64,000 nucleotides of DNA from contig AWNV01000001.1 in the NCBI GenBank assembly GCA_000493965.1, positions 1 through 64,000 of the forward strand, read 5' to 3'. This DNA is from Candidatus Aminicenans sakinawicola JGI OTU-1 (GTDB lineage: Bacteria > Acidobacteriota > Aminicenantia > Aminicenantales > Aminicenantaceae). Shown one piece after another: positions 44,732-53,278 of this stretch. The notes beneath the pieces were generated by a model. The model did not search any database and was not told the DNA's origin. It was given only the letters and a program-made list of their open reading frames with translations. A program made the translations under genes and the position numbers. Numbering within the stretch: the first letter of the stretch is position 1; every line of letters begins with the position of its first letter.

Positions 44732-45952
44732 TTAGTTTTTTTCATTAAGAAGTTCTTGATAAAGTGCTTCATACCGTTTTGCAATTGAGGGTAGAGAAAA
44801 GCGGGAGACAATCCGTTCCCTTGCCGCTTTTCCCATCATGAACCGTTTTGCACTGTCCATCTTGATGAAAGCCTCCAATCCATTCGCCAGTGCCTCATGA
44901 TCTCTAGGAGGAACCACTCTTCCTGTTTCGCCAACAATTTCACGACAATCTCCTACATCAGTTACAACGCTTGGCACACAACAGGCCATAGTTTCACCAA
45001 TGACCAAGGGAAAAGACTCGGTCCTGGACGATGAAACATGAACATCAAGACCTGCCATAATTTCGGGGATATCCCTTCTATCACCCAACAAATGAAATTT
45101 CTCTGCAAATCCTGTATCCTGTATCATGGTAACCAAGCTGGTATTGGATTGAATCACTTCCCTGCCTGAAAAAACAAAATGCACATTAGGAAATTTACTT
45201 ATTAATTTTTTTGCAGCCAGAATTAAATTTGCATAATCCTTCTCTGGATGAAAGCGAGCAATTCGTCCGATTAAAAATGTATCAAAGTCTAGTTCCAATG
45301 AAGAGCGTAGTTTGAGGCGTGCATTGCCACTGGATTTGAATTGATCACAGTCAACCCCATTCGGTACAAGCAAGGAACGTTTAGAGGAAAATCCAAAATT
45401 TTCATGTTGTTCCATGCTGATTCTCGAATTGTAAAGAATGAAGTTGGGGAATAGAGATAGTTTTGATTCTAGACGGATAAGCATTCGGGTCAACCAGTCC
45501 ACTTTATTTAGCTCATGAAGGGAAGAATGGATGCTCCATAATAGCTTACTCTTACGTGGGAGCATAATCCGTGCCAGAAAGGCGGCAAAATTGCCTTCAT
45601 ACATCCAGCCCTGAATGATTTCCGGCTTAAGCTGTCTGATAAGTTTTATTAAACGCCATCCTCCTTTAGGAGTTGGCCTGCCTGGAGACATACCCAGACA
45701 GAATACTGGGACGCCAAGATTCTTTATATATTCTGCTATGCTCCCCTCATCCTTCAATGACACAACCACATGATCAAAGCGCTTAAGATTATTTGTAGAG
45801 AGCAGTTTGTAGAGCATCACTTCTGCTCCACCTGTGTTCAAGCCACTACTGATATGGCAGATTTTCAAAAAATTCTCCTTTGGAGAGTGTGCTATATTTA
45901 GCTGGTAACTCCTATATATTTTTAATTTCTGTAAATAATCCGTTGGATTCAT
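44732..45952 (-). CDS. GT4-family glycosyltransferase, the only glycan gene on the - strand
   Basis: 406 residues, GT-B: KICHISSGLNTGGAEVMLYKLL in the first domain, then IGRIARFHPEKDYANLILAAKKL, FHLLGDRRDIPEIMAGLDVHVSSSRTESFPLVIGETMACCVPSVV with the E-x7-E donor motif. The first ~25 residues are not typical, so the true start could be a little downstream. It is convergent with the gene at 43506 and divergent from wzx, so it breaks the otherwise one-directional operon and needs its own promoter in 45953-46085. Confidence 0.85.
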   Translation of the reverse strand: MNPTDYLQKLKIYRSYQLNIAHSPKENFLKICHISSGLNTGGAEVMLYKLLSTNNLKRFDHVVVSLKDEGSIAEYIKNLGVPVFCLGMSPGRPTPKGGWRLIKLIRQLKPEIIQGWMYEGNFAAFLARIMLPRKSKLLWSIHSSLHELNKVDWLTRMLIRLESKLSLFPNFILYNSRISMEQHENFGFSSKRSLLVPNGVDCDQFKSSGNARLKLRSSLELDFDTFLIGRIARFHPEKDYANLILAAKKLISKFPNVHFVFSGREVIQSNTSLVTMIQDTGFAEKFHLLGDRRDIPEIMAGLDVHVSSSRTESFPLVIGETMACCVPSVVTDVGDCREIVGETGRVVPPRDHEALANGLEAFIKMDSAKRFMMGKAARERIVSRFSLPSIAKRYEALYQELLNEKN

Positions 45953-46085
45953 AATTACTATATGTTATTCGACTCGGGAAATTCAAGTACAAAATGTAAG
46001 ATTTTCTCCACGAATCCCTTTATTCTGACCAAACAATAGAAAGATGCTAGTTTTTCATTATTAAAAATTTTAAAACTGAAGAATT
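45953..46085. other. Divergent intergenic region before wzx
   Basis: This 133-base AT-rich gap lies between two divergent genes and must hold at least the promoter of the - strand GT4. No near-consensus promoter pair stands out. It contains one copy of a 16-base repeat shared with the 5' part of wzx (46030-46045). Confidence 0.5.
46030..46045. repeat. 16-base direct repeat, copy upstream of wzx
   Basis: CAAACAATAGAAAGAT occurs here and again at 46280-46295 inside wzx, 250 bases apart. In the frame starting at 46030 the copy reads QTIER, as in wzx, and then meets a stop codon at TAG shortly after. It may be a remnant of an older or duplicated wzx end. Confidence 0.55.
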
Positions 46086-47585
46086 ATGAAAAAATATTTT
46101 ACTAAAAAAGGTATAGAAGGAAGCATATATAATTATCTGGGCCAATTTGGATCTAGTTTATTTAAATCTTTAATTTTAGTGTATGTCATAAAAAAATTAT
46201 CAGTAGAAAGTTTTGGGATATACAATCTGCTTATCAATATATTAACTGTAGGTTTAATATTTTCTTCCTTCGGACTTCCTCAAACAATAGAAAGATATAT
46301 CCCTGAGTTCAGATCGAAAAATGAATCTAATAAAATAAAAAATCTTTTTAGCGCAAGTATATTTTTAAGATTAAGTTTAGGTATAGTGTTTGTACTAATC
46401 ATAAATATTTTTAGAAATGAATTATCTTCCATCTTAGGTTCCTCTGACAAATTAACAAAATTAATCCCACTTTTTTCCCTGGTTATTTTAGTGAACATTG
46501 AAAACCAGTTACTGGGAGATTCGTTCCTGCTGGCAAATCTCATGCATAAATATTGGAATACGGTCAGAATATCTTACTTTGCAATAAAATTTTGTTTATT
46601 CTTTCTGGTATTAAATAAAGGATTAAATTTATATTGGATTGTTCTTGCCTGGGCGTTCTCAGAAATAACACTGTTTATTCTTTATTTATTTAAGACCACT
46701 CCCTGGATCTCCCTTGGAGCGATTAACTTTCAAATTTTTAATAAAAGGATATTACGGTTTATGTATATATCATTTCTGATAGTTATTGGAAATATCACCA
46801 GACAAATAACGGTAGATAACTTATTAATTTCTCATTATCTTGGGATTAAGCAGGTTGGTCTTTATTCTTTCATTTTTGGAATTCCCCTGATTTTATTAGA
46901 ATGGTCCCCGGCGAAGATTTTTAAAAATCTTTTTCTGCCTATATTTATAAGAAGATATACCCAGACTGATGATAAGGGAATGTTAGAAAGAATGTTTACT
47001 TTTTATAACAAAGTGATTTTTTTTTTAACCTTGCCCATGTTTATAGGAGTAGCTATCCTCTCCAAACCCATTATTCAAATTGTATTTGATTCTTCTTATC
47101 TTGAAATTAATCACTTATTCCGAATAGCCCTGATATTTATTTTCATAAGAGCATTTATTTACCCTTTTGAAGTTGTTTTAAGAACAATAGAGAAAATAAA
47201 TATAATGCTTTTAGCGACTTTATTCACTGTTTACAACATTTCATTAGGGATGATTTTGATACCCCGGCTTGGAATGACTGGGGCTTTAATTGCTTCCGGA
47301 TCTACCGGTGTATTTATCTTGTTATTCTATAAGACAAGAGTTTCACGGTTTTTAAGGACAGAATATCAATTCGGGGCATTTTTGAAAATATTAATAAATA
47401 CAATACTCATGGGTATCTTTCTTTTTACTGTTAAGAGTTATGCCACTAATTTATGGTATTTGTTAATAATAATGTTCTTAGGAGCTTTATTATTTTTGGC
47501 AGCGAGTAATCTGAATAAATGTTTTTCTAGAGAAGAAAGAAAAATTATCAATGAAGCTATCGGAAGAAAGGTTTTTGTGTTTTGA
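46086..47585 (+). CDS. wzx: Wzx-type lipid-linked oligosaccharide flippase
   Basis: 499 residues with about 12-14 hydrophobic segments over the whole length, in the order of the MOP/PST flippase superfamily: a short N-terminal cytoplasmic tail (FTKKGIEGSIYNYLGQFGSSLF), FGLPQTIERYIPEF in an early loop, and a Lys/Arg-rich C-terminus. Wzx moves undecaprenyl-linked repeat units to the periplasm. It is coupled to the following Wzy/WaaL-like gene by a TTGA overlap and is strongly AT-rich, as wzx/wzy genes usually are. Confidence 0.85.
   Translation: MKKYFTKKGIEGSIYNYLGQFGSSLFKSLILVYVIKKLSVESFGIYNLLINILTVGLIFSSFGLPQTIERYIPEFRSKNESNKIKNLFSASIFLRLSLGIVFVLIINIFRNELSSILGSSDKLTKLIPLFSLVILVNIENQLLGDSFLLANLMHKYWNTVRISYFAIKFCLFFLVLNKGLNLYWIVLAWAFSEITLFILYLFKTTPWISLGAINFQIFNKRILRFMYISFLIVIGNITRQITVDNLLISHYLGIKQVGLYSFIFGIPLILLEWSPAKIFKNLFLPIFIRRYTQTDDKGMLERMFTFYNKVIFFLTLPMFIGVAILSKPIIQIVFDSSYLEINHLFRIALIFIFIRAFIYPFEVVLRTIEKINIMLLATLFTVYNISLGMILIPRLGMTGALIASGSTGVFILLFYKTRVSRFLRTEYQFGAFLKILINTILMGIFLFTVKSYATNLWYLLIIMFLGALLFLAASNLNKCFSREERKIINEAIGRKVFVF
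46280..46295. repeat. 16-base direct repeat, copy inside wzx
   Basis: Second copy of CAAACAATAGAAAGAT, coding QTIER in the wzx frame. The upstream copy is at 46030-46045. Confidence 0.55.
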
Positions 47586-48925
47586 CTAATATTTTGTACC
47601 TTATCCCGTTTATTCTCATATTAGTTTTATGGGTTAAGGACGATATAAATAGAGCTTTATATGCTGTTGTCATTACTGAACTGACCATGGCATCCTCTGA
47701 TTTGTTTTTTGGAGTGAGCCCCAGGAACTTATTTGTGCCTTATGCCATTCTTTTAGGGATAATCAAATATTTTAAGGGCCCTTCTTATAGAATAAAACTG
47801 CCAACTTTAAATTCTGTAATATTTCTCACTGTATTCGTATATTATCTGTGGGCATTCTTTGTTCAGGTGTTAATTCATGGATATTCTATTTTCGATTATA
47901 GATTTCATATATTATTAGGTAAGTCTTTCTGGTTCATATCTACCGCCTTTTTAATACAATATTTTATCACGGATGAACAAAAATTAAAAAGGTTCATAAA
48001 TGTAGTCATAATCTTTTGCGGGATCTCCGCTGTAGTTGGTATTTTCCAGGTTTTTTTAGGGAGTATTTTTGTAGATTTAAGAAATATACTGAGAAAAATT
48101 ACTCCACTTTTAGTAATGAAAAAGCCATTGGCTACAGGATTCAAATTACTTAATTTTCCCTTTGCATGTGATATGTTAATGGGGGCTTTTCTATCATTTC
48201 CAATTTGGATGAATATAAAAAGTAAAAAAAAATATATTAAAAACTGGTTGTTATTTTTGATTATTTTTGGGGGATTAATTTTTTCACTGACAAAATCAGC
48301 GATAGCAGCATTTCTTATCGGAATTTTGATGCTGGCAATTTTGTTAAAAAAAAGATTAATGATCCTCTTTTTAATAATAGCTCCCTTGAGTATTTTATTA
48401 ATTTCGAATATTAATTACCTAGAAAGAAACACGGCTATTGCAAGAATAATGAATATATCTGGATATAAAAGGGGTTTAAGCGTTCGGAAACCTTTTTCTA
48501 TTATAGGATTAAAAATAATATGGAATGAACCATTTGGAATTGGAAATGAAAGATATGAGGAATATGTTAAAAAAAACTCAAATAAATTTGAAAATATTTC
48601 AGGATGGGAGAATGCAACAAAATCTGGGCCACATAATCACTTCTTATTAAATACTGTATATTTTGGCTGGATAGCGGGATTTATTTCCTTATTATTTATT
48701 ATTGAATTATTCATTACCTGCAGAAGGATATATGTATCCGCGTCGTCTGAATTTGAAAAAGTGTTAGCCATTGTGATTGCGGCATTTTTCGCTGCATACA
48801 GTTTTAACATATTCTTTCATAATGCAGGATTTTTCAAGGGAGATGCATCTGTATGGATAGTTACAGGTATATTGCTCAGTTTAAATAACATTAGGGACCG
48901 GAAACAAAAAATAGAAATAGCATGA
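47582..48925 (+). CDS. Wzy/WaaL-like O-antigen polymerase or ligase, copy 1
   Basis: 447 residues with ~11 hydrophobic segments and a large periplasmic loop late in the sequence (about 285-350) containing GPHNHFLLNTVYFGW, the conserved loop of the O-antigen ligase/polymerase (Wzy_C/WaaL) family. It starts at TTG 47582 in a TTGA overlap with the wzx stop, and ends in an ATGA overlap with a GT2. It is adjacent to wzx, so polymerase is more likely than ligase. A second family member lies at 56806. Confidence 0.82.
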   Translation: MTNILYLIPFILILVLWVKDDINRALYAVVITELTMASSDLFFGVSPRNLFVPYAILLGIIKYFKGPSYRIKLPTLNSVIFLTVFVYYLWAFFVQVLIHGYSIFDYRFHILLGKSFWFISTAFLIQYFITDEQKLKRFINVVIIFCGISAVVGIFQVFLGSIFVDLRNILRKITPLLVMKKPLATGFKLLNFPFACDMLMGAFLSFPIWMNIKSKKKYIKNWLLFLIIFGGLIFSLTKSAIAAFLIGILMLAILLKKRLMILFLIIAPLSILLISNINYLERNTAIARIMNISGYKRGLSVRKPFSIIGLKIIWNEPFGIGNERYEEYVKKNSNKFENISGWENATKSGPHNHFLLNTVYFGWIAGFISLLFIIELFITCRRIYVSASSEFEKVLAIVIAAFFAAYSFNIFFHNAGFFKGDASVWIVTGILLSLNNIRDRKQKIEIA

Positions 48926-49848
48926 AAACAAAATATAAATTTACTGTCTTTATGACAACTTATAACAGAAGGAGCTATATGCAACGAGTTTATGAGTGTC
49001 TTGAAAGACAGACATATAAAAACTTCGAATGGCTTATAATTGATGACGGTTCAACTGATGGAACAGAAGAGGAGATCGAAAGCCTTAAAGAAAAATCTTC
49101 CTTCCCAATAACTTATATATGGCAGGAAAATGGAGGAAGACATCGTGCTCATAATCATGCTTTGAGATATGCACAAGGTGAATTTTTTATGCATCTGGAT
49201 TCTGATGACCTATTAACTGAGAATGCCTTGGAACGATTTATGTTTTATTGGGATTCTATCCCAGGAGACCAGCGCTCCAATTTTGCCGGAGTTGGTTCTT
49301 TGTGTGCAGGACCTTATGGCAAAATAATAGGGACTAAGTACCCAAAAGATTTAATCGATTCGAACACAAATGAAATATATTGGAGTATGGGAGTAAAAGG
49401 TGATAAATCTTTTGTTTTTTTAACAAATATAATAAAACAATATCCTTACCCAGATTTTGATGGTGAACCATGGATTCCTCCAGGCGTCATATATAATCAA
49501 ATGGGCCGAAAATACAAGATGCGTTTTTTTAATGAAGTATTAAGAATTAAGGAATACCTTCCCAAAGGAATAAGTTCAAAAGGATATAGCAGGATTCTAA
49601 AAGCAATAAAAAGTGCAAATGGATATAGATTATCAAATATGCAGGCATTAGAATTTATTAATAGGAAGTCATTATGCCGACTTTTAAAGCAATCCGCATT
49701 AGTAGTCCGTTTTTCTCTTCATCTTGGTTATTCCTTAAAAGAACAATTAAGTCCCATAACTCATAAATTCATTTATATTTTATCATCCCCGATTGGATTA
49801 CTTTTATTCTTTAGAGATAGGATAATTTTAAAGAGAGAATCTCAGTGA
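48922..49848 (+). CDS. GT2-family glycosyltransferase
   Basis: 308 residues with a GT-A domain: FTVFMTTYNRRSYMQRVYECL, WLIIDDGSTDGTEEEI, and the metal motif LDSDDLLT. The C-terminal part (~200-308) is helical and basic and ends with a possible membrane-associated segment (YILSSPIGLLLFF). It is coupled by ATGA to the polymerase-like gene. It is an inverting transferase of an unknown sugar. Confidence 0.87.
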   Translation: MKTKYKFTVFMTTYNRRSYMQRVYECLERQTYKNFEWLIIDDGSTDGTEEEIESLKEKSSFPITYIWQENGGRHRAHNHALRYAQGEFFMHLDSDDLLTENALERFMFYWDSIPGDQRSNFAGVGSLCAGPYGKIIGTKYPKDLIDSNTNEIYWSMGVKGDKSFVFLTNIIKQYPYPDFDGEPWIPPGVIYNQMGRKYKMRFFNEVLRIKEYLPKGISSKGYSRILKAIKSANGYRLSNMQALEFINRKSLCRLLKQSALVVRFSLHLGYSLKEQLSPITHKFIYILSSPIGLLLFFRDRIILKRESQ

Positions 49849-49881
49849 CCGTCTACACTGCCTGCCTCGGAAAAAAAGTAA

Positions 49882-50994
49882 ATGCATAGGAAATTAAAGA
49901 TATTGATATTATCAAGCACTCTTGAAGGTGGCGGTACTGAAAAAAGGACTATTTATCTTCTCAAATACATTAACAGAGATATTTTTGAACCTATCCTTTG
50001 TCTGTGGGAAAAAAGAGGTGTGTATTTTAAGGATATCCCTCAATATACGAAATTATATGCAATCAAAAGGCGTTATAAACTTGGAACTCTTTTTAATATG
50101 TGTAAAGTTATTAAGAAAGAAAAGCCTGATATAGTTTTTGGTAATATGTGGGGTATTAACACAGCAGCTATAGTAGCACTCAAAATGATGTTTTTTAAAA
50201 GGCCAGTGAAACTGATAATAGGAGTAGTAACCAATCCATCTTATTTTAAACGCCAAAGTATTATTAGATTTTTGTACAGTTTTGCTGATCTTATTGTAGC
50301 AAATTCATACGGAATACGTGAATGTTTAATCTCGTCATGGAAGATTCCTGAAGAAAAGATTCGTGTTATTCATAATGGTGTAGATATTGGAAATATCGAT
50401 AAGCTGTCTTTTGAAAAGGTAAATCATATCTGGATTAAGAATAATTATAATCTGATAATTTCAGTCGGACGTTTATTTAAACCAAAAGGGTTTCCAAATC
50501 TGTTAGATGCTTTAAAGATTGTCAACCAAAAAAGAACCGTTTATTTGATAATAATTGGCAAGGGTGAGGAAGAAAAAAGACTGAAAGTAATGGCTAAAGA
50601 AATGGATATTAATGATAGAGTGGATTTTATTGGTTTTAAACAAAACCCTTTTAAATATATTGCTAATGCTGATCTCTTTGTCCTTTCTTCTCTGTGGGAG
50701 GGTTGTCCAAATGTTTTATTGGAGGCAATGGCATGTAGAACTCCTGTCGTGTCCACCGATGCCCCATACGGACCTTCGGAGATAATAGAAGACGGTGTAA
50801 ATGGCTATTTAGTGCCAGTGGCAGATTCAACCAGACTTGCCGAAAAAATACTTTATGTGCTGGAGAATTTAGATAAGCAGGATAACGTAATTAGAGAAGC
50901 TAGACAGACAGTTGAAAAAAAATTTACTGTTGATAAGATGGCAAAAAATTATGAAAAGTTGTTTTATTCTATTTGTCTTAAGAAAAGCCCTTGA
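49882..50994 (+). CDS. GT4-family glycosyltransferase
   Basis: 370 residues, GT-B: KILILSSTLEGGGTEKRTIYLLKYI at the start, IISVGRLFKPKGFPNLLDALK, RVDFIGFKQNPFKYIANADLFVLSSLWEGCPNVLLEAMACRTPVVSTDAPYGPSEII with the E-x7-E motif. The TDAPYGPSEII ending is typical of GT4 N-acetylgalactosamine/glucosaminyl-type enzymes, but the donor is not certain. It is followed by a TTGA-coupled GT4. Confidence 0.88.
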   Translation: MHRKLKILILSSTLEGGGTEKRTIYLLKYINRDIFEPILCLWEKRGVYFKDIPQYTKLYAIKRRYKLGTLFNMCKVIKKEKPDIVFGNMWGINTAAIVALKMMFFKRPVKLIIGVVTNPSYFKRQSIIRFLYSFADLIVANSYGIRECLISSWKIPEEKIRVIHNGVDIGNIDKLSFEKVNHIWIKNNYNLIISVGRLFKPKGFPNLLDALKIVNQKRTVYLIIIGKGEEEKRLKVMAKEMDINDRVDFIGFKQNPFKYIANADLFVLSSLWEGCPNVLLEAMACRTPVVSTDAPYGPSEIIEDGVNGYLVPVADSTRLAEKILYVLENLDKQDNVIREARQTVEKKFTVDKMAKNYEKLFYSICLKKSP

Positions 50995-52109
50995 AGATCC
51001 TTTACATATCAGATTCAACTATTCCGCAACGTACTGCCCACAGCATACATGTAATGAAGATGTGTAGTGCCTTTTCAAGAATAGGCCATGAAGTAGTTTT
51101 ATTATCAATTAAAGCGCCTAGTTATCATGAAAAAGATGTTAAATGTGATTTTGACTTTTACGGAGTGGAGCCACGTTTTGAGATAAAAAAACTTCACGTG
51201 CCTCGAATAAAATATTCTATACTATTATACAGTCTCCGTTGTGCTATTGAAATTCTTAAAATAAAGCCAGAGATCGTTTACGGACGTTGTCTTTGGGGTG
51301 TCTGGGTGGCTGCAGTAATGGGATTTGATGTGATCTATGAAACGCATTTTCCAGTAAAACATATGACACGTGGGGGAAAGATCTGTTTCACCAGTCTCAC
51401 TAAAAGGAGGAGATTAAGACACCTGGTAGTTATATCGCATGCATTGAAAAAAATGATTGAAAATGACGTTTCAGGGAAAAAAATAATTGTAGCTCATGAT
51501 GGTGCGGACTTGATAGATTATAACAGCAAAAAAAAGCAGACAGCAGTATCTGACAAGTACGGAAACAGAACCAAAGTCGGGTATGCAGGACACCTATATC
51601 CAGGCCGGGGAATAGATTTGATATTTAAAATTGCAATGGAGCTTCCCGATATTGACTTTCATATTGTCGGAGGCACGGAGGAAGACATAAAGGCAAGAAA
51701 AAGACGAATAGAAGGAAACAACATTTTTCTTCATGGATTTGTACCTCCATCCTTGATCAATAATTACATTTGTAATTGTGATATATTGATAATGCCTCAC
51801 AAAGGAAAAGTGACTACCTCTGGAGACAAATCAAGAGATATAAGCCAGTACATGTCACCGCTTAAGATGTTTGAGTATATGGCCTCTGGAAAGCCCATCA
51901 TAGCCTCTGATCTTCCAGTACTGAGAGAGGTTTTAAAGCAAGGCAAAAATGCAATCCTTGTAGACCCAGATGATACAGACGGTTGGGTGAGCGCAATACA
52001 ATATCTTGCTGATGATGAAAAAGCCCGTGAAAGGATTGCACAACAGGCATTAATTGATCTGAAACAGTCCTATACATGGGAAAAACGTGCGCAGAGGGTC
52101 TTATTATGA
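50991..52109 (+). CDS. GT4-family glycosyltransferase (TTG start)
   Basis: 372 residues, GT-B: KILYISDSTIPQRTAHSIHVMKMCSAFSRIGHEVVLLS, VGYAGHLYPGRGIDLIFKIAMEL, and SPLKMFEYMASGKPIIASDLPVLREVL with the donor-site Glu. The start is TTG 50991, overlapping the previous TGA. It ends in an ATGA overlap with the WbpI-like epimerase. Confidence 0.87.
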   Translation: MKILYISDSTIPQRTAHSIHVMKMCSAFSRIGHEVVLLSIKAPSYHEKDVKCDFDFYGVEPRFEIKKLHVPRIKYSILLYSLRCAIEILKIKPEIVYGRCLWGVWVAAVMGFDVIYETHFPVKHMTRGGKICFTSLTKRRRLRHLVVISHALKKMIENDVSGKKIIVAHDGADLIDYNSKKKQTAVSDKYGNRTKVGYAGHLYPGRGIDLIFKIAMELPDIDFHIVGGTEEDIKARKRRIEGNNIFLHGFVPPSLINNYICNCDILIMPHKGKVTTSGDKSRDISQYMSPLKMFEYMASGKPIIASDLPVLREVLKQGKNAILVDPDDTDGWVSAIQYLADDEKARERIAQQALIDLKQSYTWEKRAQRVLL

Positions 52110-53278
52110 AAGTAATGAGCATTGTAGGGGCGCGTCCGCAATTTATAAAGGCTGCTCCTGTTATAAGAGCTATTGAGAGAAATAACGAAAAAAAACCGTT
52201 TATGATTCAGCACATTTTAATGCATACAGGTCAGCATTATGACAAGAATATGTCGAGGATATTCTTTGATGAGCTTGAAATACCGAGGCCTGAATATAAC
52301 CTGGAGGTTGGCTCTGGAACCCATGGAGAACAGACTGCAAGAATGATGCAACGGATTGAGGAAGTCCTGATAAAGGAAAGACCAAGCATGACCATTCTTT
52401 ATGGAGATACTAACTCAACTCTGGCAGGGGGGCTAGTAGCAGCCAAACTTAATATGCCAGTAGCTCATGTAGAGGCGGGATTAAGAAGTTACAATAAGAG
52501 AATGCCAGAGGAAATAAACAGGGTTGTAACTGATCATGCCTCCAGTGTCCTCTTTTGCCCTACAGTAAATGCTGTTAATAATTTACGTAAAGAAGGTTTT
52601 GTGAATATCAGGGATATTACTAATGATATGAAAGCTGACCCTGGCAGAAGCTATGATTCTTCACGGCCGCTGGTTATCAATGTTGGTGATGTGATGTTTG
52701 ACTCGATACTAGAGTATGCCGGGCGTGCTGATGTCCGCTCTGACATTCTTGCCAAACTTGATTTAAAGAATAAAGGATATATTCTTGTCACAATGCACCG
52801 TGCTGAAAACACCGATAATAAAGAGAGATTAAGAGGTATCTTTGAGGCATTAAAGAAAATAAATAAAGATATAAAGATAATACTTCCCATACATCCACGG
52901 ACTCGAAAAGCTGTCAAGGAATCAAGGATCGATGTATCAGGCCTGAAGGTCATAGAACCAATTTCGTATCTGGACATGATTTGCCTTGAGAAGAACGCAA
53001 AGGTCATCTGTACGGATTCAGGGGGGATGCAGAAGGAGGCTTATTTCTGTAAGGTGCCATGTATTACTATCAGAGATGAGACAGAATGGGAAGAAACGCT
53101 TGAGTCAGGCTGGAATAGACTGGTTGAAGCCGATCCTGACCGGATCCGAACTTGTATGGAGGATGTTATTTCTGATTCATGGGATACCAAGCCCCAGGTG
53201 AGCCAGTATGGTGACGGTAAGGCTGCTGAAAAGATATATAGAGTGATATCGAGTGTCTTAGAAAAATCTGCAAAATGA
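52106..53278 (+). CDS. wbpI: WbpI-like UDP-diacetamido-uronic acid 2-epimerase (WecB family)
   Basis: The start at ATG 52106, in an ATGA overlap with the preceding gene, is chosen over the in-frame ATG at 52076 because it directly precedes the conserved N-terminus. The 390-residue non-hydrolysing epimerase has the N-terminal GARPQFIKAAPVIRAI, typical of WbpI/CapG-type rather than the GTRPEAIK of WecB, then YGDTNSTLAGGLVAAKLNMPVAHVEAGLRSYNKRMPEEINRVVTD and CTDSGGMQKEAYFCKVP. It would turn UDP-GlcNAc3NAcA into UDP-ManNAc3NAcA, fitting the WlbA/WbpD fusion at 1411. Confidence 0.82.
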   Translation: MKVMSIVGARPQFIKAAPVIRAIERNNEKKPFMIQHILMHTGQHYDKNMSRIFFDELEIPRPEYNLEVGSGTHGEQTARMMQRIEEVLIKERPSMTILYGDTNSTLAGGLVAAKLNMPVAHVEAGLRSYNKRMPEEINRVVTDHASSVLFCPTVNAVNNLRKEGFVNIRDITNDMKADPGRSYDSSRPLVINVGDVMFDSILEYAGRADVRSDILAKLDLKNKGYILVTMHRAENTDNKERLRGIFEALKKINKDIKIILPIHPRTRKAVKESRIDVSGLKVIEPISYLDMICLEKNAKVICTDSGGMQKEAYFCKVPCITIRDETEWEETLESGWNRLVEADPDRIRTCMEDVISDSWDTKPQVSQYGDGKAAEKIYRVISSVLEKSAK

